Positions 23,001 to 40,180 of a DNA stretch of 40,509 bases are shown one piece after another; position 1 is the first letter of the stretch, and each line of letters begins with the position of its first letter. The stretch is taken from positions 176,153 to 216,661 of the forward strand of contig NW_019091455.1 of NCBI RefSeq assembly GCF_001949145.1, in the 5' to 3' direction. The notes beneath the pieces are model-generated. The model worked only from the letters and a program-made list of their open reading frames with translations. It made no database searches and was not told where the DNA came from. The stretch is from Acanthaster planci (lineage: Eukaryota; Echinodermata; Asteroidea; Valvatida; Acanthasteridae). A program made the position numbers and the translations under genes.

Positions 23001-23481
23001 ATCCTGGTAGCCATCTTGCAGGGCACATATTCTGCTCCAAAGGGAAACCTCCTTTTTACATACCCTATGGAACAAAACAACTGGCCCGCATGATGGCAGC
23101 CTTGCAAACCCTCCATAGATTGCACCTTGGGCCAGAAATGATAGGAAAAACTCTTAAAAAAAGAAGCCAACCTTTCTTGCCAAGGGCCACTTCTCCTTGC
23201 CCGGTACCCGGTGCTCTCTTGGCAACCTGTTTTGCCGCTTTCCGGGGCATCTGTTGCTGCTCTGTTGCCATACACCTTTTGACCATGCAAAACCATTGTT
23301 CTGTTGTCTTTGTCCTTTGCACTCTTTGACCCATCACAGCTGCTGACCGTGTCACATGACTGCTCGGCTGCATGCTGATAAGTGAGCATTGGCTAAATAG
23401 TAGTGGGTTCTTTGAGGTAGGGTGGAAGATACCAGTCCGAGCCACCCAAGATGATGGGCGGATCTGAAGTAACAGGGTCAT
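20053..23481 (-). CDS. TIMM21: TIMM21, TIM23-complex subunit of the mitochondrial inner membrane
   Basis: Six exons: 23481-23172, 22696-22634, 21407-21310, 21156-21083, 20510-20411 and 20142-20053; phases 1, 1, 0, 2, 0. 244 residues (human 248). The first 100 residues are basic and poor in acids, starting MTLLLQIRPSSWVARTG, as in a mitochondrial presequence. KVVQAGKDVSYLG leads into the one membrane segment (about residues 113-131), then the intermembrane-space domain: YAIGRELFASSSPNAVY, FGETTRRGRRRHV, KHMRMKFYIQGPK, and the end YDYRYLFVELDGYPHRT then VILADNR. The family links TIM23 to the TOM complex and to respiratory chain assembly. The first donor (gttggc) is weak. An alternative start at the downstream ATG of MQPSSHVTR also gives a basic presequence. 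The first 89 coding bases overlap another open frame, see 23393-25537. Confidence 0.93.
21753..21885. repeat. Seven perfect tandem copies of a 19-bp palindromic unit
   Basis: The unit AGTCAAACTACTGTTTGAC is repeated seven times with no mismatch. Each unit contains GTCAAAC and its exact complement GTTTGAC around TACT, so every copy can form a 7-bp hairpin. In TIMM21 intron 3 on the genomic plus strand between exons at 21407 and 22634. Confidence 0.97.
21886..22412. repeat. Degenerate CAAGTC-rich repeat
   Basis: Two blocks (21886-22085 and 22285-22412) made of variants of CAAGTCAAGTCACAAGTCA, the last ending ACTGGACTCTACAACTCTG. The part between is ordinary. It directly abuts the 19-bp array, and both share the AGTCAA word, so the two may have a common origin. 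Confidence 0.75.
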
Positions 23482-25537
23482 CTTGATCTTCTCCAATCAC
23501 CAGATGAATCCACTGCAAATCTGTCAGACAGTCATAATGTACCTGCATAATAATTGCTCATGTTTACTGAATGAATGCAACGGGGCAACACGGACGTCCA
23601 TGACTCTCACAAAATGGCGGGTAGCAACCACACCGCACCGATGAAAACAATGTGCCCATAAGCATTCATCAAAGAAAAGATAAACCCGATCCTCTGACTG
23701 GCTGGTGCGCACATACTTGGCCATAGTTGCTGTTTTCATTGGTGCAGTGTGGTTGCTGCATGCCATTTTGCAAGACCCGGATGTCCACGCCTCACCATAA
23801 TCATTAATTTTAGTAGTGAATGTGAACTTGAACAAAAAATATGAAAAGTCCATGGTTGTATGGAATATTCATGTTCATGATGCAGGCCTGTAGGCAAAAG
23901 GGGGGGCAGGGATCAGCCCCCATCAACAGCAGGTCCATGATTTATACTGTTCGTGCTAATGTTTCTACACAATCAATTTGTCAGTGATTCTGCATCAGCC
24001 AATCATCATTCCTGTCCATTTCACCACCTTGGAAGATTGTTGCTAGGGAACATTTATTGTGAAGTATACGCAAACGTTGACAGTGCAACAGCTGACCAAT
24101 GCTCTGGTGGAATGTCGGATGTCCTGACGCTGACTGAGTGAACATATTTCAGCCAGCTTGGGTTACTTCTAGAAGTAGGATAGGCCCAACAACTTTTGTT
24201 TTTACAAGGCACGATCTGTATACGCTNAAGCCAATGCATTGAAAGGAAACTGCTTAAATTGTCTATACAATGGACAATTAAAAAATCATTACATAACAGT
24301 GAGGTGGTAAAAACAAGCACAATTGCATTATGAAGTGAACCAAAACCAAAAATAAAAAAGGAGAAGTTAAAATTGCATACCTCTGTCTTCAACATCTAAA
24401 TGTGTCCGACTTCTGCCTTCTCCAGTATCTGTAGAACAGAAAAGCACCCATGTGTCAATGCAATGGCAGTGGGTCTTGATAATTGTATGTACTACTTTGC
24501 ATACATGCGCTTAAAAAAATTATGTATCAGTCAAGCAGGTACATGGATATCTTGCTATGTACTAGATCTGACAATATTACGATAACAATATCTCAAACGT
24601 CAATGACCAAAAATTTATCTGGGACAATTGCCTATTAAATTTGCACAATATTACCGTGTATTAACATTGCGCTCAGCAAGCTAAGAGTTGATGGGCTGAA
24701 ATTTGAAAATAACCAATGTATAAAAGCACAATGGCAATTGCAAAAAGGACAATTTTATTCAACCATATCTCACTAAATGCTCAAAATGTGCCATGGCACG
24801 CCAGATTAATATATGGAACTTCATCAGGAAAAAATTACACAATGAATACGCCATAACATGAGCAGGATGGTGGGAACATGAAATTCTAAAACGAAGACAT
24901 ATGAGTTCAATCATGCATTGACTACATTTCACTCCACGACATACATGTACTAGGCATTTAAGACAAAAATGAACTTGGCCGTCTTACAGAAGAAAACTCA
25001 AGGATTAAAGGCATCCATTCTCCTGAATCGGTCTTAAATGTATGTTTAATTAATTCCTGCCAGGGATTCCGGTTCCAGACACGTACTGACATTTTTTCAC
25101 TCTCAAAAGTGGAGATAATCTAACTCGATTTTTAAAAGGCTGCAGGCCTGGCTGAAATACTCAGGCGTCAATAGATTTTGTCTGTCCTTCGTAGGGGTGC
25201 AAGTTTCCGGTAAATGAAGGGAGTAATTTTCAAAGAATTTGGGGGAAAAAAAGATAATTAGCCCAGTCCAGCATCGTCAACATTGATAACTGACTCTGGC
25301 AGCAAGTGGTTAAGACTTGCCAAGCAGAAATTTACTGACATTTACATTAAATACAATTTAAGAGTATACAATACACCAACCTGATGGTGTCAGCAACTTG
25401 CACACCACAGTGCTTTAGGAATTCACGGCTTCCAGTGGGGATGTCAGACTTTTCTGCCACTGTACAATGTGCTTGGCAAAAGGCTTTGCCATGAAGTGGA
25501 ACATTAGTAGTGCAGACATCGGGGAGACCTGGGATCT
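23393..25537 (-). CDS. Unidentified gene with a Cys/His cluster, 3' exons only; overlaps the TIMM21 start
   Basis: Three minus-strand pieces join in frame: 25537-25381 (phase 1 in, 2 out), 24412-24381 (2 in, 1 out) and 23520-23393, ending at TAG. The first encodes GLPDVCTTNVPLHGKAFC, then QAHC and later FLKHCG, a likely zinc-binding Cys/His cluster of the PxxGxxFCxxH kind; this recalls cluster domains near KDZ-type transposases, but that is only resemblance. The last exon reads LQWIHLVIGEDQDDP, then PPIILGGSDWYLPPYL. Its final 89 bases are also TIMM21 coding sequence in another frame. The middle exon needs the second of two AGs 15 bases apart. Upstream exons would lie in or beyond the N gap. 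Matching phases support a real gene; the identity is unknown. It might also be a retired transposon-derived gene. Confidence 0.42.
23589..23789. mobile_element. MITE-like fold-back element, about 58-bp arms
   Basis: 23589-23648 (contains ACAAAATGGCGGGTAGCAAC and CGATGAAAAC) pairs imperfectly with 23732-23789 (GTTTTCATTGGTGCAGTGTG, then GGTTGCTGCATGCCATTTTG). Spacer about 83 bases. Just upstream of TIMM21. Confidence 0.7.
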
Positions 25538-25744
25538 CTATTTTTGAAACCACATTTAATGTACACACTAGTGCAGTGGACGTTAGTTTCCATTACTTTA
25601 CAAAATTGTGAATGGCAACAGTGCATGACAGAGTGCAAAGAATGCCACGACTGGAGGTAATGGGTCAGACCTTGTGTTGTTGTTTTTTACTTGTCAAGTA
25701 CACATTCAACACAATATAAAATTCCAATCAACAAGAAAGGCTTC

Positions 25745-26376
25745 NNNNNNNNNNNNNNNNNNNNNNNNNNNNNNNNNNNNNNNNNNNNNNNNNNNNNNNN
25801 NNNNNNNNNNNNNNNNNNNNNNNNNNNNNNNNNNNNNNNNNNNNNNNNNNNNNNNNNNNNNNNNNNNNNNNNNNNNNNNNNNNNNNNNNNNNNNNNNNNN
25901 NNNNNNNNNNNNNNNNNNNNNNNNNNNNNNNNNNNNNNNNNNNNNNNNNNNNNNNNNNNNNNNNNNNNNNNNNNNNNNNNNNNNNNNNNNNNNNNNNNNN
26001 NNNNNNNNNNNNNNNNNNNNNNNNNNNNNNNNNNNNNNNNNNNNNNNNNNNNNNNNNNNNNNNNNNNNNNNNNNNNNNNNNNNNNNNNNNNNNNNNNNNN
26101 NNNNNNNNNNNNNNNNNNNNNNNNNNNNNNNNNNNNNNNNNNNNNNNNNNNNNNNNNNNNNNNNNNNNNNNNNNNNNNNNNNNNNNNNNNNNNNNNNNNN
26201 NNNNNNNNNNNNNNNNNNNNNNNNNNNNNNNNNNNNNNNNNNNNNNNNNNNNNNNNNNNNNNNNNNNNNNNNNNNNNNNNNNNNNNNNNNNNNNNNNNNN
26301 NNNNNNNNNNNNNNNNNNNNNNNNNNNNNNNNNNNNNNNNNNNNNNNNNNNNNNNNNNNNNNNNNNNNNNNNNNNN
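25745..26376. other. Assembly gap, 632 N
   Basis: No sequence. All open frames across it are artefacts. It may hide upstream exons of the unidentified minus-strand gene. Confidence 0.99.
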
Positions 26377-27030
26377 TAATTTCTACTAGGTACTCTGGGG
26401 TTGTCCGGACCAGACTAAAATGGTGTAACACAAAACGAAGTTTCATTTTTTAAAACTGAACAGTATCGATTCGACATGTTTAAAAATGATTCAAATCTTC
26501 CATTTTATTTTTCATAGAGTATTTAGCCTTAAAATATCGTAACTCTGCCCACATAATGGTACAAAACGTTTTAACGCTTTAGAGGGTCAACGTTATGATG
26601 GGAACAATGAGCTTTGAACACCGCGAATGACGACCGCTTGTACTTCGTGTCAATGAAAAAGATCCCCAACCTGATAATGAAGCATGCATCATGCTGCACA
26701 TGCACAGCGCCTAGCGCAGTATGTCCACACGTACGTACCCATCGTCGGATTGTGAAAGTGGAGGCCGTATACGCGTAGTCTACATCATACATGTACATGT
26801 ACGTCTGCCTGTCTGCGTTGGCCTGAAAGTCATTGGAACTGGAAGTTGGCCGACGGAATTTGACGGTAAGCCAGTTCTCAAACAAGGATTTCCAATGCTT
26901 GTTGGAAAAATTGTGTGATATCATACCATGGAGGAAGGAAAACAGATCACAAACGCCAACACGCAAACAGCTGGAGGCCTATACTGACAATGACGTGCAT
27001 CCTTCTCCTACGTCCTAGGCATTACTTGAT

Positions 27031-27080
27031 CCATGGAGGTAGAATCACGCCTCCATGGTAAGGCTTACCATAGAGGAAGG
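27031..27080. repeat. Two adjoining small hairpins
   Basis: CCATGGAGG (27031-27039) pairs with CCTCCATGG (27050-27058); overlapping it, CCATGGTAAG pairs with CTTACCATAG. The shared arm can fold either way. Related words CCATGGAGGAAGG at about 26927 and CATAGAGGAAGG at 27070 suggest a local duplication. Confidence 0.5.
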
Positions 27081-27983
27081 ACACAGAAGGAGTTGCAACT
27101 CAGGCACTTCAAAATGTTCAATGATGGTCAATGCCTAGTCAGACGAATAATAGAAAACATCCCAAAGATGCCTGATTACTGCCTGCATCTTAGCTGGACA
27201 AGCGGGGCCAGTAATATTAGGCCTAACAATACTTCTTGTAGTTTTTTGTTTGCAATTAAGTACAAATGATTGATGTGTCCAGGAAACAGAGAGAGAAAAT
27301 TCCTGATATTAGACCTACTTTTGCCATCGTAAATAAACTTTTTAAATTTTGATACACCGTTCCATTATCTATGCAGAGTTTGTAATTTTATTCTCCTTCG
27401 TCCAATACATCAGTGTTCAAAGACTTGGTACAAATTTGGCTAAGACTGGCCATGCAACAAAATGTTCACAACTACTGGAAAGCTTTTTTCATTAGGAATA
27501 AGATGCGCTATTTCATCACCGGGAATGATCGTGAAATCTCATAAAATACGCTTTTTTACAAATGCCATAATAGAAATGATTCAAACAAAACACAACAACC
27601 GGGCTATTTATTCCCAAAATAACTCCAGAAGAAAGAGTTTATGAAGGGCAATGACTGCACATACAGATTTAGGACACACAGCATAATGCAAGCAACTGTC
27701 AGGACTGTGCAAGCATTAAATTTGATGTCATAAGATTATACCAAGCACCAACAAAGGCATGTATATTCAATTTCCTATACCTCAGTGCACAAAGTTTTAA
27801 AGATGCAGATTACCAATGACAAATTGCAGCAGCTATTAGGGTACAAAGGGGTTTCATGGTTGTGAGACAGATGGTGCGTAGCAAGTATTCGCTGCACTCT
27901 GGCTGTGGCATGCCAGAAAGTGGTAATTGGCCGGATGTTACAGACTGGGCAGTTCAAACTCCTGTGTCCTTGCCTCTATGGGC

Positions 27984-28078
27984 TTACGAATGGCTAAGTG
28001 GAGTCTTAGACTTAAAAATAATTGCCGGCTGATGGGAAAGGTCCCTATCATCAGGTCAGGGACCAAACCCTGGCGACG
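27984..28078 (+). repeat. tRNA-like fragment (possible SINE head or tRNA pseudogene)
   Basis: TGGCTAAGTGG at 27991-28001 is a perfect pol III A-box. After a long variable-arm-like stretch, CAGGGACCAAACCCTGG resembles a T-arm with a damaged B-box. Spacing suits a Leu or Ser tRNA. The acceptor stem does not pair, so it is not a working tRNA. Confidence 0.35.
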
Positions 28079-28185
28079 TTCCTAGTTTCTGTTTAGGCCG
28101 CTTGTTCAAGCGGCAATGACATCGTTTTTATCGGGTCACATGATAAAGATGTTTATCACGTACATGTACACTGTACATGTAGGCT

Positions 28186-28240
28186 TACCCCCAGAACAGT
28201 GGGTCCGACGTCTGTCCCGCTCTCACTGGTTCTGGGGGTA
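28186..28240. mobile_element. Fold-back element with ACCCCCAGAAC ends, copy 2
   Basis: TACCCCCAGAAC and GTTCTGGGGGTA are exact complements, with GGGTCCGACGTCTG in the core, as in the 12308 copy (reverse orientation). ACATGTAGGCTT occurs just left (28175-28186) and again just right (about 28246-28257), possibly a duplicated target. Confidence 0.6.
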
Positions 28241-29020
28241 CATGGACATGTAGGCTTTGGCTTAATTTTCCTGTGATATTTTGGGAAAATAACGAGATAT
28301 GAAATGCTGGCAGCCAACATGGCCACCATTGCTGTTACCGTGGGAGTCTATGGTAAAATTATTTCTCATCACTCTTTTGGAAAATCGCCAAGGTAAACAT
28401 AAAATTTTCCACAGTGAATCGATGGAGATTTTTAAAAGCAACATTTTCACGCATAAAGTAAACTTTGGTAAAGCTCTATTTTTTTCGTGAAAATGTTTTC
28501 ATCAGCTGAATTGGACTCACCTGCCCACCAAATTCAACACATCCAGTGCAAGATTCGACCGAAAAATCTCCTTGATCTGCTTTTAGAAATACAAAGTGAA
28601 AGGAAAGTTTCACGTACAGTAGATCTTGGGTGGCATGTTTCCTGTAAATTTTATCAATGAGAGCAGTCTGTATTGAAGTTTTTGGCTGATAAAGAGATCG
28701 ATGTCATCTGCAAACTGTGATCTAAAAATAGTTCAAAAATTACGTCATTGTTGCACAATCGAGCAGCGTATGCATAGTTGTCACTAGATTGTGATTTGGT
28801 TCCCGACCTGGTCATGCCTATCAAGATTGACCGATTGTTAATGTTATATTGTGGGTCATTCCGTGTCAATTCAACATGCTTTTGGACCTGACTGTCACGA
28901 CTGATGTGAAGTTAGTTTCTCATTCGACATTAGGCATTCAGTGTTGACCAAATAACCGTTTGATTTTCCAACGCTGAATAAATAACCGTTTGCCATTCTC
29001 TTCAGGATACTTACCCCTAT

Positions 29021-29115
29021 AGTGCAAAAGGGACAAAAAAAGCGCCACCATGCACATCCTTATGTACATTGTACATGTACATGCCCTTTCACAGTTACAC
29101 ACACAACTCTCCCTC
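29021..29115. repeat. Dispersed repeat, copy 2
   Basis: Same block order as 2812-2910: GTGCAAAAGGGACAA, GCGCCACCATGCACAT, ACATGTACATGCC, then ACACACAACTCTCCC. Confidence 0.55.
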
Positions 29116-29592
29116 AGAGGCAACCCTGGGCATGGGGATTTTCAGGGTCAAACAAGCCCTGAAATGCAGGTGACTGGTTTTTACGACAATATAAAATTTG
29201 AGGGAAAAAATGGTCAGTTACATGATCTGCTGCCTTCACCGAAACTATTTCAGTCAATTAAAATAATTGTTTGCAAACGAGATACGAAAGTGAATGCATC
29301 ACACCACTTTTCTTTTCAAATCGAAATAAACTACCCAAACCCCATCTCCTGCTCCAAATTACATTGAATCTGATCTCAGTCATTATTCTCCTCAATCAGC
29401 AACAACTTGCAGCCTGGGACATGGGTTTTTCATGGTCAAACAAGTGCAGTTTATTTTTTGTTTCTTTTGCTCTCAATCTCAACAAGAAATTGATGGATTG
29501 ACATAAAATTTCAGTTATGGGGGTTTCTCAAGTAATCCAACCAGCACACCAAATTTTGTTTCAATCCGTGACAGTCAGGTCCAAAAGCTTGT

Positions 29593-29736
29593 TGAATATA
29601 GTGCGCCTTCAAGAGTTTGCAACGCGTGGACCCATCACAGTGTGCGAAATCTGTCGACCATTTCCAAACATTGGGTTGAAAGAGCACTGTGATTGGTAGA
29701 TGCATTGCAAACCCCAGGAGGCACACTATTGTGAAA
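29593..29736. mobile_element. Near-palindromic MITE-like element, family A copy 2
   Basis: Left arm TAGTGCGCCTTCAAGAGTTT, then GCAACGCGTGG; right arm ends GCACACTATTGTGAAA. Clearly the same family as 16673-16826, more diverged. GCTTGT borders both sides (about 29587 and 29737), a possible 6-bp target duplication. Confidence 0.75.
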
Positions 29737-31361
29737 TGCTTGTGTTGACACGGAATGACCCTTGTGCAAAGATAGAGCGATTGCACGTGATGCCTTATCA
29801 CTAAGACTGCAACGGTGATTTTGCAAACATGACCCCTTCTTCCTTCGCACAGTGCTTTTCTACCATTATGTGCTATCAGCGGTAAGGCTTATGCCCAACA
29901 GTAGGGGTCAAGGTTGTTTGATTTAAATCGATTGATTTAAATCGTAATTGAAATCACCAAAAACATCAAAAAGGTCATTAAAAAAATCATGTTAAAGATA
30001 AAGTTGAAGAAGCCTGTAGAGGTGCGACAATGAGAAGCAGTTACAGTTTTAGAGATTGGAGGAAAACCCCGGAGGAATATTCTTGGCCTACTGGTACATC
30101 CATGACACCGAGAGATGTCAACGGATGACAATGACATTAACAATTGACATCATTGTTCATTGTTCATGAGAAAGGCAACATGAAAAAAAAAGAAGAAGCA
30201 AGACACACGGATGCGGATTGTCTCCTACTTTCAGTTTTTGAAGCTGCTTGAAAATAATCCTTCAAAATTTCCATATTTTTACGTAAAACCTGTTAACAAT
30301 GTCACGTGTAGTCTTATTGTCAAAAGTGAAAATACAGTTGAACATCCAAAAGCGGGTTATAGAATACAACAAAATGTGTGGGGATTATTATTGATGGTAG
30401 CCATGTCCAGGGCGGTCTCTCTGGCTTTTTGTCCAAGGGAGAGATTTACATGTGGGTGAAATGCATGCACACCAGGGCAAATGAGCCACCTTGTTAAGAA
30501 TGCTAGCCCCCATATGATATGGTAGTACGTACGTACATGTACAGGTACATTCGTGTACATGCACATGTACTGCAAACCACTGAGCATCCCACCACGAAAC
30601 TGCCATGTGGCACATGCAACAGTACATGCCATGCGGCTAACCTTGGCCTTTCCAGTTGACCCTGTCTCAAGTGATTGAGAGAGTACACATAGTGCTACAG
30701 GTGCATTGTACATAATGGGTATGTAGGCAGGTGCCTACACATGTGCCTGGAGCAGTGTGACAACACAGTGTTATGGGCAGTGGATGTGCACAAGATAAGC
30801 CACTATTTGGAAATTTTATCAGTGGCGGGTCAACTGTATTAACAATGGGACGAGCCCTATATGTATACCTTGGTCAAGACTACATGTACATGTATATTGA
30901 TGGGGGAATGACCAACTTTTGATTAGATATTTAAAAGAAGCTACATGTATCAGTTATTTTGAACAGAAAAATTAGGCCTGTCAGTTTTCTTCCATTTCCC
31001 CTTCAGTCCCAGTCCACCCCTGTTCATGTACGTTGTATTAAAAACACTGTTGTACATGTACTTGATTTTCCTGATCCATTCTCATGTTGTTGTTGTGTGC
31101 ACAGAACGTCAGTGGAATGAATGCGTGAAAAATAGCTGCTGTTAAACGGAGTTACCCTCCCCCCAAAAGAAAGAGTTTATCTACCTTCTCGGAACTGATG
31201 CAAAAGCTCTCCAAGCCACAGGGTATGGATTGCTCTTCAAGAAGCCATGCACTGACATCGCATCGTGTGAAATGTCTACATCCAAATAAAGGCTAAAGAT
31301 GCCACCGAGACTGCTCCAATGGGCAAGCATTAACGCAGAGAGAAGAGAGGAGGAACATTAA

Positions 31362-38730
<7,369 letters not shown>

Positions 38731-39139
38731 TCATGGAGCTTCCCCCCCCCCACCGAGCCAAAGAAAAGCTAATGAATTAGAGAAGAAGTCATCTGCATTG
38801 GAAGGGAGTACTTGAGAACCCAGCATGACCAAAAAAACAGCAAGTTAAGTTTCGCCGAAAATTACTGTTTGGTATCATGCGAAAGGGGTATTTCACATAT
38901 CGGCCAAACTGCTTCAGAAACTGTTACCCCATAATTAACCCTCCTTGTTATAACTACATGTACCCCAGAGAGCCAAAAATTGCATCCACTTCCCCTTCTG
39001 CACTCTATACACGGTCTTACAACCAGCAGATCATAGTTCTTCTTGGAATTGTGACTAGTCAAATTCAATCAATAGACAAAAACAGGTGACTGGTTTATCA
39101 GTCATCAGCAAAGTATACATGTACTTTACTAGTATATAA

Positions 39140-39262
39140 GGCTGCGTCCGAATCACTTGGCTGTGGCTTGAAATTACACACGACTCAATGGGAACCAGCC
39201 ACGGCCACCACCACAGACTCGGGTGTAATTTCTAGCCACAGCCAAGTAATTTGGACACTGCC
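39140..39262. mobile_element. MITE-like fold-back element, 40-bp arms
   Basis: 39140-39179 (GGCTGCGTCCGAATCACTTG, then GCTGTGGCT) pairs with 39223-39262 with few mismatches; spacer 43 bases, containing CCACGGCCACCACCACAG. The GCGTCCGAAT start recalls hAT-type terminal repeats (resemblance only). Confidence 0.7.
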
Positions 39263-39740
39263 TAAGTTACCTGCACATGTATACGTGTGTCAAGAGTCTT
39301 TGCCAGTCAATTCTGCTTTCTGTCGGCAGGGGACTCTTAAACTGTTAAAAGCAGTCACTTGACTGATTCTGACGGATAGGACTTGTCCAGAATTGGTGTT
39401 TGCATTAGAGGATTTTTAAGGGGACTCTCTATCCCTCCGCGTATTTTGTCATGTTGGATCAGATATAGTTAAAGTGCTACTGTGAGAGTTGTTCAACCTT
39501 TGGATAAAGTTGGCGGCTATTGAGAAGGCATCTCCGAATGACCTTGCACCTGCTGGCCTGCGAAATAAGAAAGTGTTCTTGTGAAGAGCGATCACTTGGT
39601 ATACATAGACATGTATGTAGGCTTTCACCATCAGTCTGGCAAAGCATTGCTCACATGTAGTTGCAAGAGGTAGTTTAGAGAAAGTTTATGTATTTGAATA
39701 AGTCTCCTCCCTTACAACGTACATTTACTTACTGGTACAA

Positions 39741-39889
39741 ACCTGCCAACCTGCCTCACTGCTTCCTGAGGTCAGGCATCACCACACAATAGAGTAGAAT
39801 TTTAAACAAACGGAGGGCTCATTTAGATACCTTGAATCTATTTTGTGGTATTGCCTGACCTCAGGAAGGAGTACGACAGCTTGGCAGGT
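39741..39889. mobile_element. MITE-like fold-back element, 53-bp arms
   Basis: 39741-39793 (ACCTGCCAACCTG, then CTTCCTGAGGTCAGGCA) pairs with 39837-39889 (ATTGCCTGACCTCAGGAAGG, then CTTGGCAGGT). Complementarity is best over the outer and inner thirds. Confidence 0.75.
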
Positions 39890-40039
39890 CTGCCGGTATA
39901 CCACCCTATCTGTCTTCCTATTGACCACGTTTGTGCTCTTGGGTCCCGTGTTTCATGTGGGGCATCTGATGGATATTGTACAGGTGTGGATTGCTGAAGG
40001 GAAACTGAAATGATCAACAGAGCATTGAAGGCAGTTAGT

Positions 40040-40180
40040 TTTATTAGTTAACGCAGTCGGCGTTCATGAGGATGAGCAAAGAAATTGACGGGGGTTGGAT
40101 TTGAACATAGTAACGCTGTGTCTGCACTCTGCCAAGTACATGTAAGCTACCCAGCCTCGAGTTGGTGGTTCAACTCCCTG
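40040..40180 (-). repeat. tRNA-derived SINE-like fragment
   Basis: On the minus strand TTGGCAGAGTGC (40124-40135, A-box-like) is followed by GTTCAAATCC (40097-40106, B-box). Their spacing is shorter than in a real tRNA. On the plus strand GGTTCAACTCC (40167-40177) is also B-box-like. Confidence 0.3.

Noticed and set aside
25674-26453. Long frames on both strands of about 250 residues
   Set aside because: They consist almost wholly of the N gap.
26571-26966. 131-residue minus-strand frame with an ankyrin-like GHTALGAVH
   Set aside because: Only this one short resemblance; the rest does not follow the ankyrin pattern and no exon boundaries support it.
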